A stretch of DNA of 37,681 nucleotides from Thermoproteales archaeon (lineage in GTDB: Archaea; Thermoproteota; Thermoprotei; Thermofilales; B69-G16): NCBI GenBank assembly GCA_021161825.1, contig JAGGZW010000031.1, positions 1 through 37,681 of the forward strand, read 5' to 3'. This document shows, one piece after another, positions 16,846-25,376 of this stretch (positions are counted from its first letter, which is position 1; each line of letters opens with the position of its first letter). Below the pieces are notes generated by a model. That model searched no databases and was not told the DNA's origin. It worked only from the letters and a program-made list of their open reading frames with translations. A program made the translations under genes and the position numbers.

Positions 16846-17234
16846 CCTAAAACTTCCACAGTTATTTTCTGCTCGCCATCAGGTGTTCTGATAATACCCT
16901 CTACATTCTCACCCGGATTGAAAGATCCACCGCTTAAAGGTATTTCCAAATTAATAGCTTCGCCACGACCTAACGATACGCTTTGACTTCCTGTAGCTCC
17001 ATTAGCCAGTATCACGGATACTAAACCGTTGAAATTTTCTGTTCCATCATTTCTCAACGTTATGTATAGATTTGAACCTACAACATAAGCTCCTGGTTCA
17101 GCGTATACAAGTGGTTTTTTCACAGCGCTGCTCGTAGTTGATATGATATACCAGGAAACCAGAACGGCTGATACGAGAAATGCGACTATTACCAGTACGA
17201 CAACTATTGGTGGAACGCCGCCTTTGGAATTCAA
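16842..17234 (-). CDS. Type IV pilin-like protein with class III signal peptide
   Basis: 130 residues from a TTG start with GGGTGA just upstream. The N-terminus MNSKGGVPPIVVVLVIVAFL is a typical archaeal class III signal peptide. A lysine-glycine (then glycine) precedes a 20-residue hydrophobic stretch, so the PibD/EppA-type peptidase would cut after KG or KGG. The mature part begins with the filament-forming helix, then a beta-rich domain (SNLYITLRNDGTENFNG) resembling archaeal pilins and archaellins. It is the most likely main filament subunit of this locus. The prepilin peptidase itself is not in the window. Confidence 0.85.
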   Translation of the reverse strand: MNSKGGVPPIVVVLVIVAFLVSAVLVSWYIISTTSSAVKKPLVYAEPGAYVVGSNLYITLRNDGTENFNGLVSVILANGATGSQSVSLGRGEAINLEIPLSGGSFNPGENVEGIIRTPDGEQKITVEVLG

Positions 17235-17278
17235 GGTTTCACCCTTAGAAATGTGCGTTAAGCTATAAAAAGACGAAA

Positions 17279-18487
17279 TTATGAGGTGATCGAATTTAGG
17301 TATTTTTCCGATAGTTCATAATATACATCTATGAAATCCCCTACCATCAGCTTGCAGCAAAGAATTTCTCTAAATCTCTCATCGGGCATGTGCCTTGTCC
17401 CGTCAAATACGGGAATCAGTTTCCCATCGTTGCTTAAGTAGACACCTTCCACTCTGCGGAATATCTTTCCTTCAACTATATACTTTTTAACGACAATCAG
17501 ACAATCGATGAGTCGTAGAACAGTTTCTACCGTGGCATCATGAACGTTCTGCCTCATTAATTCAGCCATGCTGAAAATTGCTTTTTTAGCGTTTGGAGCA
17601 TGATAAGTCGTTAGCGCTGCAATGCCTGACCTACCTGCTTCAATCCAGCTCCATATCTCTTCTCCTCTCAGCTCACCGACAACTAGTATATCGGGTCTTT
17701 CATAGCGCATGCTTTGTCTAATCAGCGTTGTAATTGGCGATGAGACGCTGGCTTTACTATATGCTACGTTACCCTTTCTCAAGAAAATTTCTCTTACTTG
17801 TTCAATGATTGAAATGCGTAGATGAGGATATAATTCTATGATTTCGTTTAATAAGCTGGTTAGCAATGTTGTTTTACCTGAGCCTGAAGGCCCTACTATC
17901 GCAACTATGCTAGGTTTTAAAATTATAGTCAACAATCGGATAGCCAATAGTGGATTAACTATCTCCGATAGTTTGGGAATCTTAACGATTCTTGTAGCTG
18001 TCATCTCAATTTCTCCGCTAATTAATGGGAGTTTAAAATAGAGTCTCCAGTTACCTATCTCGGCCTCTGATTGAGGTTTGGAATAATCTATTTGAGCCCC
18101 TGATTTTATCGCTAGTCTGTTTATCGTTTTTTCAGGCTCGAAATCTTCTATGACTATTTTATAGCGCTTACCTTCAACTGTTGCCCACACGTTTTCTCCT
18201 CTCACGAACACTTCTTGAGTCCCCGAATACTCGATTAGTGGAGTAAGAGATCCCCAAGTAGGATCGTTTTTTAAGGGAAAAACGTAGATCCTTTCATTGT
18301 CGAATACGATTTTCCCGCTGCCACATTCGATGATTTTTGAGTATTCTCTTACCCTCAACTTGTCGGATTTAATATTAAGAAGACCTACCTTGATCGTTGG
18401 TTTTTTCAAGGTTACTATTTCCTTGGCCTCGCCTGTGTTTTCAATAGTAGTCAGCTTATTTTTTAAAATTTTAAATGATTTATGCAT
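17279..18487 (-). CDS. Type II/IV secretion (VirB11/TadA/PilB-like) ATPase
   Basis: 402 residues. A divergent N-terminal domain (about 1-150) is followed by the RecA-like core: Walker A GPSGSGKTTLL at 199-209, an Asp-box-like RISIIEQVREIF at 224-235, Walker B ILVVGELRGEE at 267-277 and a His-box TTYHAPNA around 293-300. These motifs match assembly ATPases of pili, archaella and Tad systems, which power subunit insertion at the membrane. The ParA-like gene ends one base before its ATG (TAAAATG). The neighbouring pilin and TadC/FlaJ-like genes support the role. Confidence 0.9.
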   Translation of the reverse strand: MHKSFKILKNKLTTIENTGEAKEIVTLKKPTIKVGLLNIKSDKLRVREYSKIIECGSGKIVFDNERIYVFPLKNDPTWGSLTPLIEYSGTQEVFVRGENVWATVEGKRYKIVIEDFEPEKTINRLAIKSGAQIDYSKPQSEAEIGNWRLYFKLPLISGEIEMTATRIVKIPKLSEIVNPLLAIRLLTIILKPSIVAIVGPSGSGKTTLLTSLLNEIIELYPHLRISIIEQVREIFLRKGNVAYSKASVSSPITTLIRQSMRYERPDILVVGELRGEEIWSWIEAGRSGIAALTTYHAPNAKKAIFSMAELMRQNVHDATVETVLRLIDCLIVVKKYIVEGKIFRRVEGVYLSNDGKLIPVFDGTRHMPDERFREILCCKLMVGDFIDVYYELSEKYLNSITS

Positions 18488-18488
18488 T

Positions 18489-19241
18489 TTATCGCCTTAG
18501 AATAGTATTTACTTTTAAGAGTCTAACTTTAGAAACTTTTTTATCGAAGCCCTTTTTCATTGTCGCTATTTTCAGGGCTAATTCCACTAAATTTTTCTGA
18601 ACTTGACTTGAGATACGAGCTAAAACGTTCGATAAGTTGCCCGGATTCATTATCGAAAGATAAGGATCGAACGGTATTGTAAAAACAGAATTATGCATCT
18701 TTCGAATATTTACTAAGTATTTTTCAATTCCAAGGTGTTTGTTCAATACGGGTATTACGATACGATTCCCGGTATAGCATTTACTCACAGCTTTTATTAT
18801 GAAATCGCTGGGATTGTAGATCAATAAAACTATATCACAGTTATCTATAAAAGAATTATATTCTCCGTTTTGATATGCAGGTAAGTCGAATATTGCTATA
18901 TCAAAAAACTTTTCAATGGACTTCAAAAGTTTTCTCACGCTATTATTATTTACAGAGCCCAGAGGACCGTTGTTTGGTATAAGGTAAAAATCGACTGTTT
19001 TATCCTTTATAGATAATTCGCATTTTATTATTGCTTCTATAGCATCCCCATCGTTAATTATATTTCTTAAGTATGGTGGTGGCGGATTAGTTATTATTAT
19101 ATGCGAACTGTTTCCTCCTGCTCCAGTGTCTATCAATATTGTTCTTTTACCAGCACCAGAGTATAGAATAGTTAATAGAACCGCTAACGTAGATTTCCCT
19201 GTTCCTCCTTTACATCCAGATGTTAGGCATACTTTCAGCAT
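18489..19241 (-). CDS. ParA/MinD-like P-loop ATPase in the pilus operon (TadZ-like position)
   Basis: 250 residues with the deviant Walker A KGGTGKST (K11 to T18), a DTGAG switch near residue 38 and a hydrophobic strand followed by DLPAYQNG in the Walker B/switch II position. There is no DNA-binding domain. Proteins of this SIMIBI class place or polarise cell machines. In bacterial Tad pilus operons the equivalent is TadZ/CpaE. Here it is the first gene of the pilus operon, one base from the ATPase gene. Its role in pilus positioning is inferred. The receiver-like N-terminal domain of TadZ is absent. Confidence 0.85.
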   Translation of the reverse strand: MLKVCLTSGCKGGTGKSTLAVLLTILYSGAGKRTILIDTGAGGNSSHIIITNPPPPYLRNIINDGDAIEAIIKCELSIKDKTVDFYLIPNNGPLGSVNNNSVRKLLKSIEKFFDIAIFDLPAYQNGEYNSFIDNCDIVLLIYNPSDFIIKAVSKCYTGNRIVIPVLNKHLGIEKYLVNIRKMHNSVFTIPFDPYLSIMNPGNLSNVLARISSQVQKNLVELALKIATMKKGFDKKVSKVRLLKVNTILRR

Positions 19242-19325
19242 AATCCCTTAATATTGTGAAAAACAGTAAATAAGCAAGGTATTTTGGTTTTCCTTAAATC
19301 AATTTTTTCACATGACTATGGGAGT

Positions 19326-20303
19326 ATGAGCGATAAACTTTTAACACTTTTGCTTTTGATAACTATTTTATTCGGTATTGCGGCGTATACGTTTTCCAGG
19401 TTTGACAATTTTAAATTTAGTGAGAACCATAATGAAAAATCTTTAACGATTAAAGACGGTAGTCACCAAGCGTATGTAAAACTTCATTTAAGACCATGCA
19501 GCATAGTCGAGTTTGAAAACTTAAACTATACCAATTCATCAGTATTATCCATTTCCACGAATAAGCTTTTGGTTCTAAAAGCCCATAAATTCGAGAATGC
19601 AACTCATCAATGCATTTTTACTCATTGGATAGTAAATGGAAGCATTATAACGGATAATCCCCTAAAATTAAACATTACAAATTCAAGCTTTGTTCTCGTA
19701 GAGCCTAAATATGAAGTTCTTGCCAAGCATAGTTGTAGTGGCCTATTAAAAGATTTGCTTAATTTTGACAATTTAAAAACGTTTGTGAGATATGAAAGTG
19801 ACTATGTGAGAGTTAACGGAGAAATTATAGAATTTAGGAATGCATTCATTTTTATTCCTTTCAAAGAACCTATCCATCTGTATGATTCCACTTGCAAAGG
19901 TTGGTTAAAAATTTCTAATGTAAGATTTTTCGTCAGCTCTAGAACTCTCTCACCAAAGTTTACTATGGTTCTGGTTTTAAATAATCCAGTTAAACTGTAT
20001 AAAAAAGAAGTTTACGCGTTGGGCTATTTCTATTTTAGTAGAAGTGAAGCAACAAGTTATCTCGTTAAGGAGAAAGTAATCTTCGATGGAAGAGAAGTTC
20101 CGGATTACGCTTATCAAGCGTTGATGATTAGCAACGTAAACACAGGTTTATTCTCTATTTCGATTTTAGATCTACTTGATAAGAATTTTCTCCCACATGA
20201 ATCGTTTTATGAGAGCCTTGCTGTAGGTGTTTTTGTTTACGGTTTTGATAGCGGTTATCTGGACTTGAGTAAAGCTTCAATTTGTTATGGAGGAGGATCA
20301 TGA
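19326..20303 (+). CDS. Membrane-anchored extracellular protein with an InlB-like repeat motif
   Basis: 325 residues from ATG 19326; a TTG at 19284 would add 14 residues. The N-terminal hydrophobic helix (about 5-22, KLLTLLLLITILFGIAAY) is followed by a beta-rich outer domain with many N-x-S/T sequons. A motif THWIVNG followed by strands around residues 98-125 resembles the divergent InlB_B-repeat (HWxxNG) that recurs in the next protein. It is the first gene of the plus-strand pilus operon and overlaps the next gene by ATGA. Its function is unknown; a surface or filament-associated role is inferred. Confidence 0.7.
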   Translation: MSDKLLTLLLLITILFGIAAYTFSRFDNFKFSENHNEKSLTIKDGSHQAYVKLHLRPCSIVEFENLNYTNSSVLSISTNKLLVLKAHKFENATHQCIFTHWIVNGSIITDNPLKLNITNSSFVLVEPKYEVLAKHSCSGLLKDLLNFDNLKTFVRYESDYVRVNGEIIEFRNAFIFIPFKEPIHLYDSTCKGWLKISNVRFFVSSRTLSPKFTMVLVLNNPVKLYKKEVYALGYFYFSRSEATSYLVKEKVIFDGREVPDYAYQALMISNVNTGLFSISILDLLDKNFLPHESFYESLAVGVFVYGFDSGYLDLSKASICYGGGS

Positions 20304-22915
20304 ATTTAAAAAAGATTATGTTCTTAATGTTTTTAATTTCCATGCTTTATTCAACTTTCTACAATACTTTTGCAGGATGGAATTATTACGTTCAAGTTTA
20401 TACACCAAATTATGAAGACCATATTGATATCGATACTAAAAATATTAGAATTAATAATCTGGAACCAAACTCTACCTATAAGATCATCTTTAGATATAGT
20501 GCAGATATCTTTTATGATATTGGACATGATGCAGGTAGCGTTAGTGCTAGTTGGGAACATCCAAGCGGTTGGACTAAGATTTTCAGCTTTAGCGGAAGAA
20601 TAGAAGGAGGCAAAGCTAGCGTTTCTTCTTCCTTTTCGACGATTGTTTCTACCAAAGATAAGAGTTCTATATCGCTTACCGTTAGATTATGGGCGGTGGC
20701 AGACGGGGGAGCCTCGAATGGTTACGACACTGCTGAAATAGTAGTGCGTGCTTTTCTAACGATATCCTCGATTGAAAAAGTAGATAATGACGGCGACAAT
20801 GATGGAGGTGATGGATATAGCGACAGGAAATATAGCAGGTTAAATGTTAAAACTTACTCCGAAAAAGGAAACCTGCTGTATCACATTCCCATAAACGTTT
20901 CCGAGTACAAAGACGGAACTTATAAAACACCATTTTACTTAAGTAAGGTAAGCAATTCTGACAGTAGCTTTACCGTTACTTTAACAGCACCCCTAAAGTA
21001 CGTGACGCCGTCAACTGTCAGGTATTTTATTAACTGGAGCGTCATGAAAAGTCCCTACTCTAACGTTTTGATTAAGTGGTCTCTAAATAATACAATCGAA
21101 GTATATGTTCCAAACGATTGTATTAGAGAGAGCCGCGCCTTTTACACGCATAAATACTATTGGTATCGAATGAACATTAACTCAAGCATCCCCGTATTAA
21201 TAAGCTATCAAAGTGATATAGGAAGCGGAGTTAACTGCACGCCATTCACGTTATATAAAGAATCAGTTGATGATGAAGGTTTAAGCGCCGTTCTCCAAGC
21301 ACCTTATGAGGTATTTTACAACGAAACTCTTTGGATTTTCAAGTTTTGGAAATATAAAATACCCGACCGTAGGATAAGGTGGTCTATTAGCAGTGAAAAT
21401 CCTAAAAAATTTTCGTGCCCAAGAGCCACTATGAACACTGCAATAATTTACGCCGTTTACGAAAGATATGCTAGAATTGTGGTAGAGTCAGAACCCATTA
21501 AGAACGTGCCAGTATCTGTGAAATATCAGAACTTCAGCTTTATCAATTATACAGATTTCGTAATCCCAAAAATTGCGGAAGGCACGGCTATCGATCTAGA
21601 GGTTCCAGAGTTTTTATCTATTGATGGAAAGAATTACAAATTTTCTCACTGGCTTATAAACGGCAAACCTTGCTACGATAGCCGTATCAGCTTTAATGCT
21701 TTTGGCTTTACAAGAGTTATTGCTTTATATTCGTTATCCAGCGGGGAAGGCGAGTATAAGGTTATTAACTTAGGAGCTGATTGGCTATTACCTGGAGAAT
21801 CGATTAACATCACGTTGCCCTATAGCGGTAATTACACGTTTATCGTAGATCCGCTATACGATATTTCGGCAAATTTAACGGCATTGATAGTTTCTCCGGA
21901 TATGAGAGACTACAAATACGTCGATTTAAGCAATCTAAGCGTAAAGGCGGTAAAACCCTATAAGCCAAAAATCGGCTCTAGTCTCATTTCACCTGGCAAT
22001 TTAACAGATTATCCGCAGATCATTACTGGAAGATTCTATGGATGGTATTTCCTTGGAGCTTCCGCTTGGATGCCAGCTTTAAAATCCGAGGATTACACAT
22101 ACTTTGACGGAGTATTTTGTGAAGATAATTGGACTACATATGCGATATATGATCTTTCAATTATTTGGAATAATTACACTGCTCAAAATATCAATAGCTC
22201 AGCAAAGGGAATTGTTTGGAAAAAGAGAATTGTCGTAACCTCAATTAACTTTACGGTTGAGGGCTTTTTTGAAGCTGATAAACTTTACATAATATGGAAG
22301 GTTTCGTATAGGTTTATGCCGCCTCCAAAGCTGAACTTAACTCTTGAGCTACCTCATCAAGATATATGGTTGACGCTTGAAAAAGATGGAGATATTCTAT
22401 TTGCTCAAAAATTAGGGAGAGGCTTTAGGTTCTTCGGCATTTCTGATTATAATAGAACAGTGACATGCGATTACATTGTTCCATTAGATATTCTAATTGA
22501 AAAATTCGGTTATGAACAGGTAATATTAAATGGTAGGGTTAGATGGTCTGGTCCTTTAGATACGCCAATAAACATCGTTCCCTTTAGTGAAGAGAAAGAT
22601 ATTCCTCTGGTTTTTGTAGGTATGCAGCTTCTAGAATATAATCCTAGTCCTCTACATCTCCTATTTAAATGGACTATACTTAACGACACGTTACTACCTG
22701 GCTATTCCCAGTATTGCCCATGCGTTAGAATAGATGTGCTAACAGAGTGGGACGGAGTTCTTCACGCAAACGTTGGAGTAAGGTCAAAGCGGGATCCCAC
22801 GCTTTACGTAGTAGATTTAGATGTAGACACAAGCTGGCCTAATAGAGTAACGGTTTTCTTTGTTCAGAAAACAGCTAGGAATATTTTGCTCGTAGTCCCG
22901 CCTACTAGGTTGTAA
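20300..22915 (+). CDS. Large secreted protein with repeat domains and Asp-rich loop
   Basis: 871 residues. The ATG at 20300 is chosen because GGAGG lies immediately upstream and the start overlaps the preceding stop (ATGA). The first about 25 residues are a hydrophobic signal sequence. An Asp-rich segment (VDNDGDNDGGDGYSD, about 161-175) looks like a calcium-binding loop. InlB-type motifs recur: INWSVMK near 244, FKFWKYKI near 347 and FSHWLINGKP near 446. Many N-x-S/T sequons suggest heavy glycosylation. There is no C-terminal membrane helix. It may be a pilus-tip or cell-surface adhesin; this is inferred from its location and repeats. It is the largest gene of the locus. Confidence 0.75.
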   Translation: MNLKKIMFLMFLISMLYSTFYNTFAGWNYYVQVYTPNYEDHIDIDTKNIRINNLEPNSTYKIIFRYSADIFYDIGHDAGSVSASWEHPSGWTKIFSFSGRIEGGKASVSSSFSTIVSTKDKSSISLTVRLWAVADGGASNGYDTAEIVVRAFLTISSIEKVDNDGDNDGGDGYSDRKYSRLNVKTYSEKGNLLYHIPINVSEYKDGTYKTPFYLSKVSNSDSSFTVTLTAPLKYVTPSTVRYFINWSVMKSPYSNVLIKWSLNNTIEVYVPNDCIRESRAFYTHKYYWYRMNINSSIPVLISYQSDIGSGVNCTPFTLYKESVDDEGLSAVLQAPYEVFYNETLWIFKFWKYKIPDRRIRWSISSENPKKFSCPRATMNTAIIYAVYERYARIVVESEPIKNVPVSVKYQNFSFINYTDFVIPKIAEGTAIDLEVPEFLSIDGKNYKFSHWLINGKPCYDSRISFNAFGFTRVIALYSLSSGEGEYKVINLGADWLLPGESINITLPYSGNYTFIVDPLYDISANLTALIVSPDMRDYKYVDLSNLSVKAVKPYKPKIGSSLISPGNLTDYPQIITGRFYGWYFLGASAWMPALKSEDYTYFDGVFCEDNWTTYAIYDLSIIWNNYTAQNINSSAKGIVWKKRIVVTSINFTVEGFFEADKLYIIWKVSYRFMPPPKLNLTLELPHQDIWLTLEKDGDILFAQKLGRGFRFFGISDYNRTVTCDYIVPLDILIEKFGYEQVILNGRVRWSGPLDTPINIVPFSEEKDIPLVFVGMQLLEYNPSPLHLLFKWTILNDTLLPGYSQYCPCVRIDVLTEWDGVLHANVGVRSKRDPTLYVVDLDVDTSWPNRVTVFFVQKTARNILLVVPPTRL

Positions 22916-22917
22916 GC

Positions 22918-23487
22918 ATGAATTACATTGTTTTAATAATTGCTGCTATCATGATTTCGTCAATAATAGTTTTTTCAGCAGTTGTCCATCGGATATCATT
23001 TCGCGCAGTTGAAGTTAACTTCGATGATATTCTATGCCTATACGACAAATTACGCTATGGCGATAGCGTTACCTTAAATTACGATGTTTATGTACGCGAG
23101 AAAAAGCATATTCTTAGCATTTGCTTTGAAAATGGATGTAAAGATATCCCCCTATTCGAGACTATAATTTCAATTCGCTCCTCTAATCTACCCGAGTATG
23201 GCAATAACTCTTTATTATGCAACGATTATTTTAATTTTTACACTAATAGAACCCACGCGATCTTGAATTCATGCATATTCATCGAAGAACATGATCATAC
23301 TATAGTAGTTTACTACGTTAAGCCTTTCAGAGAAGGTCGATATTCGAGGCTTATATTTTCTGAAAGTAGAGTAGACTATGTCGTACTATATGTTCAAAAT
23401 GCCAAATTGTTAATAGATGACGTTGAGGTTGTGGAAGTGTCAGGGTTTAACAATGTAGAGCTGCGGCAAATTCTATTACTTCCCTAG
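22918..23487 (+). CDS. Single-helix surface protein, minor-pilin-like
   Basis: 189 residues. One N-terminal hydrophobic helix (about 4-24, IVLIIAAIMISSIIVFSAVV) is followed by an outer domain with cysteines and sequons, among them NNS and NRT. Topology is like a pseudopilin or minor pilin, but no K/R-G processing site precedes the helix. It starts 2 nt after the large secreted protein, so both are from one transcript. No family was recognised. Confidence 0.65.
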   Translation: MNYIVLIIAAIMISSIIVFSAVVHRISFRAVEVNFDDILCLYDKLRYGDSVTLNYDVYVREKKHILSICFENGCKDIPLFETIISIRSSNLPEYGNNSLLCNDYFNFYTNRTHAILNSCIFIEEHDHTIVVYYVKPFREGRYSRLIFSESRVDYVVLYVQNAKLLIDDVEVVEVSGFNNVELRQILLLP

Positions 23488-23517
23488 CTTCCTTATATTG
23501 TATTATTCACAAAATAT

Positions 23518-23829
23518 ATGATGTTAGACGATGCTATAGTTTTCACGGCTATGATTTTGGCTTTTGTGGCTACGCTCAATCTATCGTTTTCTATAAGGTT
23601 CAGCGATACTTCATTTTACGAGCATTATGCAGCAAACTTGATTAATACGACTGGATTATCGCTTAGACCAGGATCTAGCTTCGTATACTTCTTCCCCACG
23701 CCTATTAGCATATACGACTCTGCCATTGGCGAATATTCTACATCAGCTGAAGGATCCTGTGGTGGAACATGCATTGTTATTTTAAAAACATCAGATAATG
23801 TTGTGAGGGTCATTACATGCGATTCCTAG
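23518..23829 (+). CDS. Small single-helix surface protein of the pilus operon
   Basis: 103 residues. The N-terminal hydrophobic helix is about residues 5-26 (DAIVFTAMILAFVATLNLSF), preceded only by MMLD. A short outer part includes GSCGGTC. The stop overlaps the next start (23817). It is one of a run of five small proteins with the same single-helix layout. Function unknown; a minor filament subunit is plausible. Confidence 0.6.
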   Translation: MMLDDAIVFTAMILAFVATLNLSFSIRFSDTSFYEHYAANLINTTGLSLRPGSSFVYFFPTPISIYDSAIGEYSTSAEGSCGGTCIVILKTSDNVVRVITCDS

Positions 23830-24149
23830 AGGCATTAGCCATATCGCTAGTTTTCGTAGTTTTTAGCGTTAGCTTTCACGCCCTATTAGTTTATAGGTAT
23901 CAATCCTATCACGCTTTCACTGTAAACAGGGCACTTGCTTGGCTTCTTCTACGCTCTGATTCTCTTCCTTACAGAAACAACTTTGAAAATCTAGTATTGG
24001 AAACTATTCCAAATGTCGTCTATATAAGAAATGGAAATTCTTCAAAATACCTGAGAAATTCCTCTCTCATCTACAGTTTTAGAGCAATATGGCTTGGCTT
24101 TAATGAGACTATTTCTCCAAAAATTGTGGTGGTTGGAGTTGAGCCGTAA
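23817..24149 (+). CDS. Small single-helix surface protein of the pilus operon
   Basis: 110 residues. The helix is about residues 5-26 (EALAISLVFVVFSVSFHALLV), followed by a short outer domain with N-x-S sequons. It overlaps the upstream gene by 13 nt and the start of the downstream gene by about 11 nt, which points to coupled translation. Similar in layout to its neighbours; no family recognised. Confidence 0.6.
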   Translation: MRFLEALAISLVFVVFSVSFHALLVYRYQSYHAFTVNRALAWLLLRSDSLPYRNNFENLVLETIPNVVYIRNGNSSKYLRNSSLIYSFRAIWLGFNETISPKIVVVGVEP

Positions 24150-24738
24150 AGGTCAAGTTTTGCTACTGGCCGTTATTTTTCTAGCCTTTTCAATTATTTA
24201 TGCAGCAAACAATTTTAGAAAACCTGTACCGGTTGTTGCAGAATATAGAGGTGAGTTGCAATCTGCCGAGCTTATTCACGCTGCGAGACTTTACTGGAGT
24301 AACGGATATGCCAGCATGGATTCCATTCTTTCGCTGCTGACAGACCTAGCTAAGAAGCATAAAATATACATGCCCAATGTTTCGTATGAAAACAATTTTA
24401 CTATTATTGGAGGTTTAACAGGTTACGGCTTCTACCGCACAGAATACAACGTATCAGTCATTTTCAGCGCTTGCTGGAATTGGCGTTTTAAAGGTTTCTA
24501 TTTTAAAGATTTGCATGGCGAAAAAGTGCTGTATAAAAGTTTTCTATTAGTTTATTATCACAACTATACTGCTCCTCAATGGGGTAGTATGATAATATAC
24601 CCTATTATAGAAGATCCCGCTGGGATATGCGATATCGTACGTGTTAAAGATGGGGCTTGGCTGGTAGGTTACCCGGCGCATAACGACGAATACACTCTTA
24701 TCGACGAATACGGGTTGAAACTGGTGATAAGAGAATGA
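24139..24738 (+). CDS. Pseudopilin-like protein with SRKGQ prepilin site
   Basis: 199 residues from TTG 24139, the start that places GGTGG at about 6 nt. The N-terminus then reads MSRKGQVLLLAVIFLAFSII, with a K-G at the expected PibD/EppA-type site followed by a hydrophobic stretch, much like the main pilin at 16842-17234. Earlier in-frame starts (24094, 24103, 24124) exist. The outer domain of about 170 residues has sequons and an aromatic-rich centre (SACWNWRFKGFYFKD). It could be a minor pilin or filament initiator. The 3' end overlaps the next gene by ATGA. Confidence 0.68.
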   Translation: MSRKGQVLLLAVIFLAFSIIYAANNFRKPVPVVAEYRGELQSAELIHAARLYWSNGYASMDSILSLLTDLAKKHKIYMPNVSYENNFTIIGGLTGYGFYRTEYNVSVIFSACWNWRFKGFYFKDLHGEKVLYKSFLLVYYHNYTAPQWGSMIIYPIIEDPAGICDIVRVKDGAWLVGYPAHNDEYTLIDEYGLKLVIRE

Positions 24739-25121
24739 ATCTATCATATGTTCTTTACTTTACGTTTTTCCTAGCCTCTCTTGCTTTAGCACTTAATTTT
24801 ATTAATATTTTAGATTCACCAAATATTGCCAAAAGTGACATTGCTCAATTAGTTTGCGATATATGTTTTATTTACGAAAATCCTGAGAGCCAAATTGTAA
24901 AATTTTATTATTTCAAAGGCAACATCGTAGAAATCCACAATGATGTTATCGTTCTGGATAAACCTTTTTGGGTTTTTCCGGCTTGTGGACGCCAAATCGG
25001 TAATAAAATCTATCTTCCAGTTAGCGTAGATTCAAGCCTTAAAGTTAGCGGAGTTACATGTCTAAAACTAGAGTATGAGGAAACAAAAGTTTCAGTTTCC
25101 AAGTGTAGTTTCGGTGGGTGA
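24735..25121 (+). CDS. Small single-helix surface protein with several cysteines
   Basis: 128 residues. The N-terminal hydrophobic helix is about 4-22 (SYVLYFTFFLASLALALNF), followed by an outer domain with five cysteines (VCDIC, FPAC, VTC, SKC). The ATGA overlap with the upstream gene shows coupling. Like the preceding genes it resembles a minor filament subunit, but no K-G cleavage site precedes the helix. No family recognised. Confidence 0.6.
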   Translation: MNLSYVLYFTFFLASLALALNFINILDSPNIAKSDIAQLVCDICFIYENPESQIVKFYYFKGNIVEIHNDVIVLDKPFWVFPACGRQIGNKIYLPVSVDSSLKVSGVTCLKLEYEETKVSVSKCSFGG

Positions 25122-25123
25122 TC

Positions 25124-25345
25124 ATGCTGAAGCTAAAATTCTTGATAGGTAGGAAGATAGGCGAAGCTGACAAATATAAAGAGATTATAAAACAGATCGT
25201 TGAAGCAGAGAAGAACATTAGTAAGCCTATCGATGTAGAAGTTGATATTTTTAAAATGCTAGAATATAGTTTAAAATATAAAGCATTAGCAAGAAAGATT
25301 AGAAAAAACGGTAAGTGGGTATGGATTGTAGAAATTGAGAGTTAA
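25124..25345 (+). CDS. Small basic cytoplasmic protein ending the pilus operon
   Basis: 73 residues, no hydrophobic helix, with a basic C-terminus (KYKALARKIRKNGKWVW). ATG 25124 is preferred because GGTGGG precedes it by about 6 nt; a GTG at 25118 is also in frame. It is directly coupled to the preceding gene. The function is not recognised. It is the only soluble protein of the plus-strand operon and could be a cytoplasmic helper. Confidence 0.55.
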   Translation: MLKLKFLIGRKIGEADKYKEIIKQIVEAEKNISKPIDVEVDIFKMLEYSLKYKALARKIRKNGKWVWIVEIES

Positions 25346-25353
25346 CTATATAC
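25346..25353 (+). promoter_or_regulatory. TATA box of the Nudix hydrolase gene
   Basis: CTATATAC is centred about 27 bp before the ATG at 25377, so the mRNA is probably leaderless. The element directly follows the stop codon of the pilus operon's last gene, separating the Nudix gene from that operon. Confidence 0.6.
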
Positions 25354-25376
25354 AATCCCTCAGCACTTTGTAGCGT

